A stretch of DNA of 64,000 nucleotides, taken from assembly GCA_934149075.1 (NCBI GenBank), contig CAKPDR010000001.1:124001-188000 (forward strand), written 5' to 3'. The position numbers were made by a program, and so were the translations under genes. Source of the DNA: an uncultured Clostridia bacterium. GTDB lineage: Bacteria > Bacillota > Clostridia > TANB77 > CAG-508. Below, piece after piece: positions 26,290-35,099 of the stretch (position 1 is the first letter of the stretch; each line of letters begins with the position of its first letter). The notes under the pieces were generated by a model. It saw only the letters and a program-made list of their open reading frames with translations. It made no database searches and was not told the origin of the DNA.

Positions 26290-28242
26290 TTATATCTCAA
26301 TAAAATTATAATTAATATTTTCTTGATTTAATATATTTTTTTCTCTATCTGTACAAGTAAAAATAATTATTTGTCTATCATAAAATTCTTTTGCTAAATA
26401 TAATAAAATATTTTTTAATCTTTCATTATCATAATATGCAAATGCTTCATCTAAAATAATAGGAACTTTTTCATTAGAAATTTCATCTAGCATAGCAAGT
26501 CTTAACGATAAATATAATTGATCTATTGTTCCAATGCTTAATCTTTCTGCTGGTATATAATTACCGTTTTCTAATTCAACAATTAAACCCTGTTCATCAT
26601 TAAATGTAAGCTTACAATATTTTCCTTTTGTTATTGTTTCTATATTTTCTGATAATTTTCTTGTAAATACCGGACTTACACTGTTTTTCATATTTTCATA
26701 TGCCCTTGCTAATAAGCTTTTTACAAGTTCAATACTTACTTTTGTTTTTTGCAAACTATTGTATTGTTCCTTTAATGAATATAACTCCTCTTCCATACTG
26801 GATAGATTTTCCAACTCAGGTTCTATATTTTCTTTTTTTAATTCTAGCCTATTAATTTCTATTTTTAAATTTGATATTTCACTTTCTAATAAATTAATTT
26901 CATTATTAATATTTTCTTTTTTTAATAAATAATTAATTTCATTTTTTTCAATATTTTTTTGATATTTATTTATCAAATTATTTTCTTCTAAATTATTTTT
27001 TAAGTTATTTTCTAATTTTATTGTATTTATTTCATTTAATAATTGTTCTATATTATTTTTATAAATATTAATTTCATTTTCTAGATTATTTTTTTCATTA
27101 TTTATTTTTTCGAAATTATCTTTATTATTTTTTTCTAATATTTTTATTTTTTTATTTAATTTATTTTTAGAAAATACATAAAAAATTAAAAACATTGGTA
27201 CCGTAAGAAGAAAAATATATTTAATTATTTTATTTTCTACTAATTTTGGAATAAATAAAATCCATAAAATATTTATAATAATTAAAAAAATAAAAATAAA
27301 ATTTAATTTTTTATTTAATTTATTTTTTTCATATTTACCATCAATATTTTTTTCGTATTTTTTTTCTTCTATTATTTTATTATTTATTTTTTCTAAATTG
27401 TTTTTTATTATATTTATTTTATTTTTATTTTCATCAACTATTTTTTCTTTTATTTTTATTTTTTCCTTTTCCAAATTATTTTTTTCATTATTTATTTTTA
27501 TTTCTTTTAATAATTCATTTTTTATTTCTTTTTCTTTTAATTTATTTTTTAAATTATTTTTTTCATCTTCTATTTCATATTGAATATTTTCGTATTTTTT
27601 TAATTCATTTATTTTTTCTTCAATATCATTAATATTTTTTTGAATAATATTTATTGGCTTTTCTCTACTTCTTTCTGTTCCAATTTTGTCAAGTTGCATT
27701 TTATTAATTTTATCAACTGCTTTTTTATATGAAATTTTATCTTCTCCTGTTTCTAATAAATTTGATATTTTTTGAATTAATATATTTTGTGTACCTCTTG
27801 CAATTTTTACTTCCTGCTGCATTGCAACAGATGTAGCTAAAAACATTTCTTCATTAATTTGTGTTTGTTCATAAAAAAATTCACTACCCCTATTTTTGTC
27901 TATATTAAATTCTTTTAAAATATCTTCTCCTTTTTCATTAAATATATTTGGATTTTTTTTATTAAATTCTCTATATATTTCATATTTACTTTTATTATCT
28001 AATTCATATGTTAATTTTCCTGAATATTCTTCTGAATCCCAAGGTTTATATTTTTCAAAATCAGAAATATCTCTTCCTTTTTTATTTTTTGATGCTCCAT
28101 AAAAAATATTTAAAATAAATTTTAATACTGTAGATTTTCCACTCTCATTTTTTCCATAAATAATATTTAAATTATTTTCTAAATTTATTTCTTTATTTTT
28201 TAATTTTCCATATGAATTTATTTTTATTTTATTTATTTTCAA
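26290..28242 (-). CDS. YhaN-like AAA ATPase (SbcC/Rad50-type) with membrane segment
   Basis: 650 residues. N-terminal ATPase half with YGKNESGKSTVLKFI Walker A, a long Lys/Asn/Glu-rich coiled coil (about 190-540) interrupted by two membrane helices near 307-356 (FIFIFLIIINILWILFIP and YIFLLTVPMFLIFYVF), and a C-terminal half with LSIGTIDQLYLSLRLAML signature and VPIILDEAF Walker B. The membrane pair within the coil is a feature of the YhaN family. Shorter than SbcC. The coil region is extremely AT-rich (long A/T-only stretches), but ATPase motifs are intact. Partners the downstream-paired nuclease, whose stop is 18 bp upstream of this gene. Confidence 0.85.
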   Translation of the reverse strand: MKINKIKINSYGKLKNKEINLENNLNIIYGKNESGKSTVLKFILNIFYGASKNKKGRDISDFEKYKPWDSEEYSGKLTYELDNKSKYEIYREFNKKNPNIFNEKGEDILKEFNIDKNRGSEFFYEQTQINEEMFLATSVAMQQEVKIARGTQNILIQKISNLLETGEDKISYKKAVDKINKMQLDKIGTERSREKPINIIQKNINDIEEKINELKKYENIQYEIEDEKNNLKNKLKEKEIKNELLKEIKINNEKNNLEKEKIKIKEKIVDENKNKINIIKNNLEKINNKIIEEKKYEKNIDGKYEKNKLNKKLNFIFIFLIIINILWILFIPKLVENKIIKYIFLLTVPMFLIFYVFSKNKLNKKIKILEKNNKDNFEKINNEKNNLENEINIYKNNIEQLLNEINTIKLENNLKNNLEENNLINKYQKNIEKNEINYLLKKENINNEINLLESEISNLKIEINRLELKKENIEPELENLSSMEEELYSLKEQYNSLQKTKVSIELVKSLLARAYENMKNSVSPVFTRKLSENIETITKGKYCKLTFNDEQGLIVELENGNYIPAERLSIGTIDQLYLSLRLAMLDEISNEKVPIILDEAFAYYDNERLKNILLYLAKEFYDRQIIIFTCTDREKNILNQENINYNFIEI

Positions 28243-28259
28243 ATAAATCCCTCCATTAT

Positions 28260-29330
28260 TTATTCTAATATTTCCATACCTATTTCTAATGCTTGTTCAA
28301 TTATTTCATCATCATAATTTTTATTTTTTATTTCTTCTAATATTTCTTTTACAAATAATCCTCTTAATGTATTTTCTTTTGATATTTCTTCTAAATTATA
28401 ATTTGGTTTTGTTTTATTTTTTATTTTTATTATTTTTTCATCTAAATTATATTTATATAAATTATAGATATTTATTTCGAAATTTCTTTTTCCTATTAAT
28501 ATTATTTTATATAATTTATTTTCTTCTATTTTTATTTCATTTAATTTTTCAATTAATTCTTCTTCTGAATTTATTTCTGTACAATTTAATTCCTTTTCTA
28601 CAAATTCAGTTTCATCTAATTTGATAAATTCTAATTTATTTTCTGTTTTATTTATTTCACCAATAACCATTCCATGGTCACCTATTTCATCAAAACCTAA
28701 TGATATTGTTGAACCTGGATAAATAATATTTCCATATTTTTCGAAATTATTTTTATGTATATGACCTAACGCAATATAATTAAATCCTTTTTGTTTTAAC
28801 ATTGCCATAGACATTGGATTATATTGCATTTCTATTGATGTTGAACCATTTAAAGTTCCATGTATTATTAATATATTTATTTTTTCTGGATTTTCTATTT
28901 TTAAATTTTCTATATTTGAATTAGAACAATAAAAATCATTAAATCCAAATCCATATATATCTACATCTTTAAATTCTATTCTTTTTATTTCATTATTAAA
29001 TATATATACATTTTTATTCCAATTAAATGTTGAATAATATGATTTTTTTAAAATTGGATCGTGATTTCCCGGTGAAATAAATATTTTTGTATTTTCTATT
29101 TCCTTAAATAAATTGTTTATATATTCTATTGTTGATTTTCTTATATGTTGGTGTTCATATAAATCTCCTGATATAAATAAATATTCTATTTTATTTTCTT
29201 TTATATATTCTATTACTTTTTTAAATATTTTTCTTTGCTCTATTCTTCTTTGTTCTCCTAAATTTCCCTTATCTGATAACGCTACAAATGGAGAATCAAA
29301 ATGCATATCTGCTATATGTACAAATTTCAT
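28260..29330 (-). CDS. YhaO/SbcD-like metallophosphoesterase nuclease
   Basis: 356 residues. Mre11/SbcD-type calcineurin fold: HIADMHFDSPF, SGDLYEH, SPGNHDP, IIHGTLNG and ALGHIHKN supply the two-metal site. The C-terminal ~120 residues form the cap/ATPase-interaction region. It precedes the YhaN-like ATPase by 18 bp and the two should act as a DNA-end processing complex, as inferred for YhaO-YhaN. A weak ribosome site (GGAGGGAG is about 17 bases away) leaves the exact start less certain. Confidence 0.87.
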   Translation of the reverse strand: MKFVHIADMHFDSPFVALSDKGNLGEQRRIEQRKIFKKVIEYIKENKIEYLFISGDLYEHQHIRKSTIEYINNLFKEIENTKIFISPGNHDPILKKSYYSTFNWNKNVYIFNNEIKRIEFKDVDIYGFGFNDFYCSNSNIENLKIENPEKINILIIHGTLNGSTSIEMQYNPMSMAMLKQKGFNYIALGHIHKNNFEKYGNIIYPGSTISLGFDEIGDHGMVIGEINKTENKLEFIKLDETEFVEKELNCTEINSEEELIEKLNEIKIEENKLYKIILIGKRNFEINIYNLYKYNLDEKIIKIKNKTKPNYNLEEISKENTLRGLFVKEILEEIKNKNYDDEIIEQALEIGMEILE

Positions 29331-29509
29331 ATTTTCGCCGTCTGGCTCCCTCCTTTACTCTATCTCCACATTCTATAATATTTTTTTATTTTTTTCAATA
29401 GTTTTTGCGAATATTTTTTCGGTTTTTATAATTATTTGTCAGATTCATAGCCACTAAAAATATTATATGTAGGGCTATAAATTGTAACAATCATTTCAAA
29501 AATACAAAA

Positions 29510-29552
29510 AAATAAACCCAAATGAAAAAACATCATTTAGGTTTATTTTTTT
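29510..29552 (-). terminator. Intrinsic terminator of the VirD4 operon
   Basis: AAATAAACCCAAATGA / TCATTTAGGTTTATTT stem (one bulge, ~15 bp) followed on the minus strand by a T-rich tract. It ends the coupling-protein operon. The rest of the 29331-29509 spacer shows nothing clear. Confidence 0.8.
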
Positions 29553-31581
29553 AATCATCCATAGGTCCAAATAATTCATCGAATTTTGCTTCTAGTTCTT
29601 TTTGTAAGTCATATGTATCTTCATCACTTTGAACGTTCAAATTTTCATCTTTACCATTATTTGTTTCTGGTTCATCTACAAAAATATCATCTATTCCTTG
29701 AATACTAGATTCTTGTTTTGTAGGCTCTTCATTTAATTTTCCAACTTTTACAGGTTCTTTTTCTTCTTTTTTAGGTTCATCATCAAATAAATCATCTAAA
29801 GATTCCACTTTAAGATTTTGAGCTTCTTTATCAGATTTATCCTCAGTCCAAGGATTATATGGATTGAATTTTCTCCATTCTCCTCTTTGTATTTCACCAA
29901 TATCATTATGGCTTATTTCTAATTTTCTCATTGTATCAGCTACATTTTTATGTTTGAAATAATAATATTTATTTGCCTTTACAGGTTTTATTCCTTTTTC
30001 AAAAATTATACATAAATCATTATCCATTCTTCTTAATTCATCAGGTGTCATCAAAGCTCTTGCCATTACTTGGTCTGAAGTACTTTGACCTGTTTTAAAA
30101 TATTGTCTGTCTCTATTTATTGAAATACTATCCCTTTCAATTGTTTTTTCTCCTAATGCTTTTGAAAAATATTCCACTGTTTTATATGAGTTACTTCCTA
30201 AAAATACATGTGTATCACAGTTACCAATAATTGTTTCATATGATTTTTCATATACTGCCTCTAATTGGTCTAAATTCTGTAATATTACACTAAAAGATAT
30301 TTTTCTACTTCTTGATGTTGATATTTTTTTATCAAAATCAGGTATTTTTCCTATATTAGCGAACTCATCTAATATAAAATATGTTGGTACTTTTAATGCT
30401 CCTCCATTATCGTCTGCATAATTGTATAATTGTTGTATCATCTGTGAGAAAAATATTGTTAATAAAAAATCATATGCTGTATGTGTATCAGATGAAATAA
30501 CATATACAGCTGTTTTTTTATTACCAATTTCTTCAAAATCAATTGTATCTGTTGAAGTCAATTCAGCAATTTCCTTTGAATCAAATTTTCCTAATTTTGA
30601 TTGTAATGTACTTAGTATTGAACTGTATGTTTTTTCAGGTGCAATCTCAATTGATTTATAGTTCATTCTTGCTGGATGATCATATGGAAGCTTACTTATT
30701 AATTCTGTTAATAAATTACTTCCTCCATTGGTATTTGCTGCTCTAACTAATTCAGCACAACTAGCCAAATTCTGTTCTTCCTCTGGTCGTGTAGCCATTA
30801 AATAATATATCAATGCTTTTAATAACATTTCTGCCGAATCGTCCCAAAATGGATCTGAACCACCATCTCCTGTTTTTTGCCCTTTTACTATTGTATTCGC
30901 TATAACGTCAACATCTATTTCAGAAGATATATGCATTAACGGATTATATCCATCACTATATTGCGGTTTTACTAAATTTAGAACTTTAATTTCATATCCT
31001 TTTGATTTTAAATATCCTGCAGTTCTGTCATATAGTTCTCCTTTAGGATCTGTAAATACGTATGATCCTAGTAATTGATATGCATTTGGTATTGAATATG
31101 ATGCAGATTTACCAGAACCAGAACCTCCGACTACTAATACATTTACATTTCCCCTCTTGTCAACGGGTAAATAATTGTTCTCTGCCAATATTATTCCTTT
31201 TTTATTATTTAGAACAGTATATTGCTCTCCATTTTTACTCCAATCACTTGATCCATGTTCAAAATCCGTATATTCATTTTTAGGAGCTGATCTAGCAACT
31301 CCAACTATGAAAAATATTGCAAATATTATTGAAAATAATCCTAAATTTTTCAAATAAATTAGCATTAAATTATTTGATGCTATTGTTGCTAATCCTGCAA
31401 ATGGATTTTTCATTGTTTCTACAAATGATGTTATTGCTGCAACTCCATCTTGTTGCAAAGCCGTATTATATGCAACAGTGATTGGCACAATTAATACTAT
31501 GGCTATAAATAGCCATAGTATTCCAAATAATATAAAATATTTTTTATTTCTTCTTATTGCTCCTTCTACTTTGTAATTCAT
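29551..31581 (-). CDS. virD4: Type IV coupling protein, VirD4/TraG family
   Basis: 676 residues. Recruits substrate (DNA-relaxase complexes or proteins) to a type IV secretion channel. Two N-terminal membrane helices (about 15-36 and 75-97), Walker A GGSGSGKS at 152-159 followed by TDPKGELYDRT, Walker B YFILDEFANIG near 400, and SRSRKISFSVILQNLDQLE, all standard. A long acidic C-terminal tail (about 575-676) with repeated DDLFDDEP / DDIFVDEP elements probably recruits a substrate or partner. It is separated by 25 kb from the secretion operon at 56-64 kb and no relaxase is visible. Confidence 0.93.
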   Translation of the reverse strand: MNYKVEGAIRRNKKYFILFGILWLFIAIVLIVPITVAYNTALQQDGVAAITSFVETMKNPFAGLATIASNNLMLIYLKNLGLFSIIFAIFFIVGVARSAPKNEYTDFEHGSSDWSKNGEQYTVLNNKKGIILAENNYLPVDKRGNVNVLVVGGSGSGKSASYSIPNAYQLLGSYVFTDPKGELYDRTAGYLKSKGYEIKVLNLVKPQYSDGYNPLMHISSEIDVDVIANTIVKGQKTGDGGSDPFWDDSAEMLLKALIYYLMATRPEEEQNLASCAELVRAANTNGGSNLLTELISKLPYDHPARMNYKSIEIAPEKTYSSILSTLQSKLGKFDSKEIAELTSTDTIDFEEIGNKKTAVYVISSDTHTAYDFLLTIFFSQMIQQLYNYADDNGGALKVPTYFILDEFANIGKIPDFDKKISTSRSRKISFSVILQNLDQLEAVYEKSYETIIGNCDTHVFLGSNSYKTVEYFSKALGEKTIERDSISINRDRQYFKTGQSTSDQVMARALMTPDELRRMDNDLCIIFEKGIKPVKANKYYYFKHKNVADTMRKLEISHNDIGEIQRGEWRKFNPYNPWTEDKSDKEAQNLKVESLDDLFDDEPKKEEKEPVKVGKLNEEPTKQESSIQGIDDIFVDEPETNNGKDENLNVQSDEDTYDLQKELEAKFDELFGPMDD

Positions 31582-31616
31582 ATATAAATCACCTTCTCTT
31601 TGGTTTTTATGTATTT

Positions 31617-31889
31617 TTAATGTGTTATATCATCACTTTGTTTTTCTTGTTTTTTATTAGGATTTCCACCTGGATATGCTTTTACTACTATGTGGTCACA
31701 TGTCTCTTCAATAATATCTTCTTTTCTAAAAAAGTCTGCTATACGTATTGAAGGTTGCTTTTTATTTTCCATAGCATCCATTTTTTCTTTTTCATTTTTT
31801 TTACCACAAGCAAAATAAGTAAATTTTAACTTATCATCTTTTCCTGCAGCACTTCCTATTTTTTTACCATTTACTGTGTTATTCACCAT
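31617..31889 (-). CDS. Small unknown protein of the coupling-protein operon
   Basis: 90 residues, soluble, charged, behind TAAGGAGGC. Contains VNGKKIGSAAGKDDKLKFTYFACGKK and a C-terminal DHIVVKAYPGGNPNKK basic stretch. No family recognised. Its place between the 181-residue gene (14 bp) and virD4 (35 bp) suggests an accessory role, such as a substrate adaptor (inference). Confidence 0.65.
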   Translation of the reverse strand: MVNNTVNGKKIGSAAGKDDKLKFTYFACGKKNEKEKMDAMENKKQPSIRIADFFRKEDIIEETCDHIVVKAYPGGNPNKKQEKQSDDITH

Positions 31890-31903
31890 AGTAAATTGCC
31901 TCC

Positions 31904-32449
31904 TTAAATATTACCATCATCTTCTCTTACTTCAAAAGCAAAATATGATTTATATGGTTTTAATTTACATCTTCCCCTAACTTTATTTTCATTTTCATCA
32001 AAATAAAGTCTTGGTCTTAATTCTTCTGTAGTTTCAGGATCTATAACACATATATCTCTTTTCATATTTGGTGTATAGTTAAATTCTTTAAATTCCTGTT
32101 CTTCTTCTGAATATAATGTATTAAACTTAAACGGTGTTGGCGTTTTTGAAATTCTAACCTCATCATCAATTAATATTCCTGAATTAATTACAACACTTTC
32201 TTTTCCAAATGACAAGATTACTAGTTGATTTCCTTTTGGTTGTGGCTCGTCAACATAAAAAGTCCTTCTACGAGCTTCTCCTCTAATTTCTTCAGTAAAA
32301 TCTAATCTTTCTACTGTATATTTTGGATAATCTTTTTGAAATTCTTTTGCTGTTTTATTTACTTGATAAATTACTGTGTTTACTCCTTTTGGATCTGTTA
32401 TACTAAAATGTTTTCCTTGTAACATATCCATAATATTTTTACACCCCAT
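31904..32449 (-). CDS. Unknown protein, first gene of the coupling-protein operon
   Basis: 181 residues, soluble, no signal peptide, mixed alpha/beta composition with an ITDPKGVNTVIYQVNKTAKEF start and a RPRLYFDENENKVRGR region. Not recognised. The start is uncertain: a TAGGA sits directly before ATG 32449, and an ATG 18 bases further in may be used. It lies ~45 nt from the predicted transcription start of a perfect sigma-A promoter. Confidence 0.65.
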   Translation of the reverse strand: MGCKNIMDMLQGKHFSITDPKGVNTVIYQVNKTAKEFQKDYPKYTVERLDFTEEIRGEARRRTFYVDEPQPKGNQLVILSFGKESVVINSGILIDDEVRISKTPTPFKFNTLYSEEEQEFKEFNYTPNMKRDICVIDPETTEELRPRLYFDENENKVRGRCKLKPYKSYFAFEVREDDGNI

Positions 32450-32500
32450 TCCTATGATTTAATCCATAGCTTATCTTATGTTTACGAACTCACATTAATA

Positions 32501-32529
32501 ATTATACTAAAATTTCTGCTACTTGTCAA
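32501..32529 (-). promoter_or_regulatory. Perfect sigma-A promoter of the coupling-protein operon
   Basis: On the minus strand: TTGACA (32529-32524), 17-bp spacer, TATAAT (32506-32501). Every position matches the housekeeping consensus. Drives the 181-residue gene, the 90-residue gene and virD4. Confidence 0.85.
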
Positions 32530-32585
32530 TACTTTTGCCAATTTTTCGGCATTTTCAAGCCTTTTTTCATTTAGTATTTATGTTT

Positions 32586-33473
32586 TTAAACTCTTCTTGG
32601 ATTAAATTTTGATATTTCTTTTAATCTTTTAAACATTTCTTTTTCTTCATTTGTTAATTTTGATGGAACAACAATTTGTATCTGTGCAATTAAATTTCCT
32701 CTTTCACCTGTTAATGTTTTATAGCCTTTTTGAGGAATTTCTATTGTTTCTCCCGATTGTATTCCACTTGGTATATATATTGCTGTTTTGGTGTCGTCTA
32801 TTGAATTTACTTTTGCCTTAGTTCCCAATGCAGCTTCCCATGGAGAAATTGGAACCACTGTATATAAATCTTTTCCGCAAAGCTTGTATTTTTTTCCATT
32901 TTCTATATTTATTTTTATATACAAATCCCCATTTTTTCCGCCATTTTTCCCTTGTTTACCTTGTCCAATTAAACGAATCTTTTCACCATCTTGTATTCCT
33001 TCTGGTACTTTAATAGTTATTATTTTAGGTTTGCCTTCTAAATCATTTAATAAAATTTTCTTATCAACCCCATAAAATCCATCTTCTATTGTTATATTTA
33101 TTTCGGTTTCAACGTTTTCTCCTTTTACTGGAGGAATTTTACTTTGTGCTATTTCTTCTTTTATTTCACTATTTCCAAAAAACATTCCAAAAAATTCTCC
33201 TGCAACATCTCCTGATGACTTTTGTTTTGCTTTTCTTTGTTTATAACCTATATTATAATTCCATGTTCTGTCATATTTTCTTTTTGTTGTTGGATTTGAT
33301 AATACTCTATATGCTTCATTTATGTCTTTTATTCTTTCTTCAGATAATTTATTTCCAACATTTACGTCCGGATGATATTTCTTTGCTTGTTTTCTATATG
33401 CTGTTTTTATTTGATCTATTGTTACTTTACTGTTTTCTAAATCTAATATTTTATAATAATCCTTTAACTTCAT
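32586..33473 (-). CDS. DnaJ-like co-chaperone (CbpA type, no zinc domain)
   Basis: 295 residues. J domain 1-72 with the HPD tripeptide in KYHPDVN, short basic linker, then the two DnaJ C-terminal substrate domains (KGENVETEINITIEDGFYG and PVSPW-type AALGTKAKVNSID). The Cys-rich zinc domain of DnaJ is absent, so it is a class B/CbpA-like protein that stimulates DnaK ATPase. ATAGGAGG lies upstream. Confidence 0.88.
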   Translation of the reverse strand: MKLKDYYKILDLENSKVTIDQIKTAYRKQAKKYHPDVNVGNKLSEERIKDINEAYRVLSNPTTKRKYDRTWNYNIGYKQRKAKQKSSGDVAGEFFGMFFGNSEIKEEIAQSKIPPVKGENVETEINITIEDGFYGVDKKILLNDLEGKPKIITIKVPEGIQDGEKIRLIGQGKQGKNGGKNGDLYIKINIENGKKYKLCGKDLYTVVPISPWEAALGTKAKVNSIDDTKTAIYIPSGIQSGETIEIPQKGYKTLTGERGNLIAQIQIVVPSKLTNEEKEMFKRLKEISKFNPRRV

Positions 33474-33572
33474 TTTTTGACATCCTCCTATAAGAAAAAG
33501 TGACCCATTTTATTTTTTCAGCCACTTTTCTTTTATTGGTATTTGCATTATATCAATTTTATGCAAAAAAAT

Positions 33573-34961
33573 CTATAGTTTTTGGCAAATTTCAAAAAAT
33601 TTCATTCCATTTGAAGCCTTTATTAAAACAACATCTCCTTTTCTTAATTCTTGACATAGTTTTTCCACAATTTGTTCATTATTGTTCATAAAATATGTTT
33701 GTATATTGGGGCTTTTTTGTGCTTCTTCTATTATATATTTTGAATTTTCTCCAGCACATATTAATATATCTATATTATTTTTTACAACTTCCTTACCTAC
33801 ATTTCTATGTAGTTCTTCTGAATATTCTCCTAATTCAAACATATCACCCAATACAGCAATTTTTCTAGTGCCCGTATGTTTTGCTAAAAATTCTAAACTT
33901 ACTTTCATTGATTCATAACTTGCATTGTAGGCATCATTTATAAGTATTGCTCCATTTTGCAATTTCCTTATATCCATTCTTTTTTTCGTTAATTCAAATT
34001 TTTCTATTCCATTTTTTATATTTTCATCAGATATTTCTAAAATTCTTCCAACCTCAGTTGCACATAAAGCATTATACACAAAATGTTCTCCTCCAACAGG
34101 AACATTAATTTCTAGTTTATTTTTTTCTTCACTCTTATCATTTAAATTCGAAACAGCTGTAAATTCACTGCTTTCTTCTTTTAAATTCATGTTTTGCGCA
34201 ACAATTTCACTCTTATTTAAAATTCCAAAAGTATGTATTTCTATTTTATTCTTATTCTCTTCATACCATTTATGTAATAAATCATTATCATTATTTATAA
34301 TTACTTTAGGTGTTTTCATTCCTTCTAAAATTTCTAATTTTGCTTTTAGAATATTTTCTCTTGAGCCTAAATTCCCTATATGCGATGTACCTATATTGGT
34401 AATAACAGCTAATGTTGGTTTTGCAATACTTGTTAACAAACTTATTTCGCCAAGATGATTCATTCCCATTTCAATTACCATTGCTTCGTGGTCTTTTAAT
34501 TTTAGTATTGTAAATGGCAACCCTATATTGTTATTATTATTTCCTTCTGTTTTTAATGTTTTATATTTTGTACTAACAACACTAGCAATAATATCTTTTG
34601 TACTTGTTTTTCCCACACTTCCTGTTACAGCTACAACAGGAATATCATATAAACTCCTTTTATATCTTGCAATTTCATATAATGCCTCTAAAGTATCTTC
34701 TACTTTTATAATTGTTTTACTTGAATATTTTTCCAGTTCATCTTTTGTTAATTCTATATCTTGAATAATCACTGCTTCTGCTCCATTGTCTAATGCTTGC
34801 TTCCAAAATTGATTTCCATCGAACTTTTCACCTTTTATTCCTATATATATATCACCTTTTTGAATTGTTCTTGTATCTTTAGAAAAGTTTTCACACTCAA
34901 ACTCTTTATTTCCTGTAATTAATTTACCCTTTGTTACCTTTAATATATCACTTATTTTCAT
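33573..34961 (-). CDS. murF: UDP-MurNAc-tripeptide:D-Ala-D-Ala ligase MurF
   Basis: 462 residues. Adds D-Ala-D-Ala to UDP-MurNAc-tripeptide in cytoplasmic peptidoglycan precursor synthesis. N-terminal substrate domain with GKLITGNKEFECENFSKDTRTI, ATP loop TGSVGKTSTKD, EMGMNHLGEI, and C-terminal LINDAYNASYESM and VLGDMFELGEYSEELH. TTTGGAGG lies before the start. Confidence 0.95.
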   Translation of the reverse strand: MKISDILKVTKGKLITGNKEFECENFSKDTRTIQKGDIYIGIKGEKFDGNQFWKQALDNGAEAVIIQDIELTKDELEKYSSKTIIKVEDTLEALYEIARYKRSLYDIPVVAVTGSVGKTSTKDIIASVVSTKYKTLKTEGNNNNNIGLPFTILKLKDHEAMVIEMGMNHLGEISLLTSIAKPTLAVITNIGTSHIGNLGSRENILKAKLEILEGMKTPKVIINNDNDLLHKWYEENKNKIEIHTFGILNKSEIVAQNMNLKEESSEFTAVSNLNDKSEEKNKLEINVPVGGEHFVYNALCATEVGRILEISDENIKNGIEKFELTKKRMDIRKLQNGAILINDAYNASYESMKVSLEFLAKHTGTRKIAVLGDMFELGEYSEELHRNVGKEVVKNNIDILICAGENSKYIIEEAQKSPNIQTYFMNNNEQIVEKLCQELRKGDVVLIKASNGMKFFEICQKL

Positions 34962-35014
34962 TCTATGCCTCCAAATAAATTTTTCTTATTATATTCCAAT
35001 TCATTATTTTTTGC

Positions 35015-35073
35015 AACAACAAATGCTAATTTCTAAACTGATATTTTCAATTTAGAAATTAGCATTTGTTGTT
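35015..35073. repeat. Perfect 23-bp inverted repeat, long hairpin
   Basis: Arms AACAACAAATGCTAATTTCTAAA (35015-35037) and its exact inverse (35051-35073) around a 13-base loop. It sits in the spacer between the ypeB stop and murF, where a terminator would be, but no T tract follows on either strand. Confidence 0.8.
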
Positions 35074-35099
35074 TGTATATCTAAAAATTATTGACTAAC

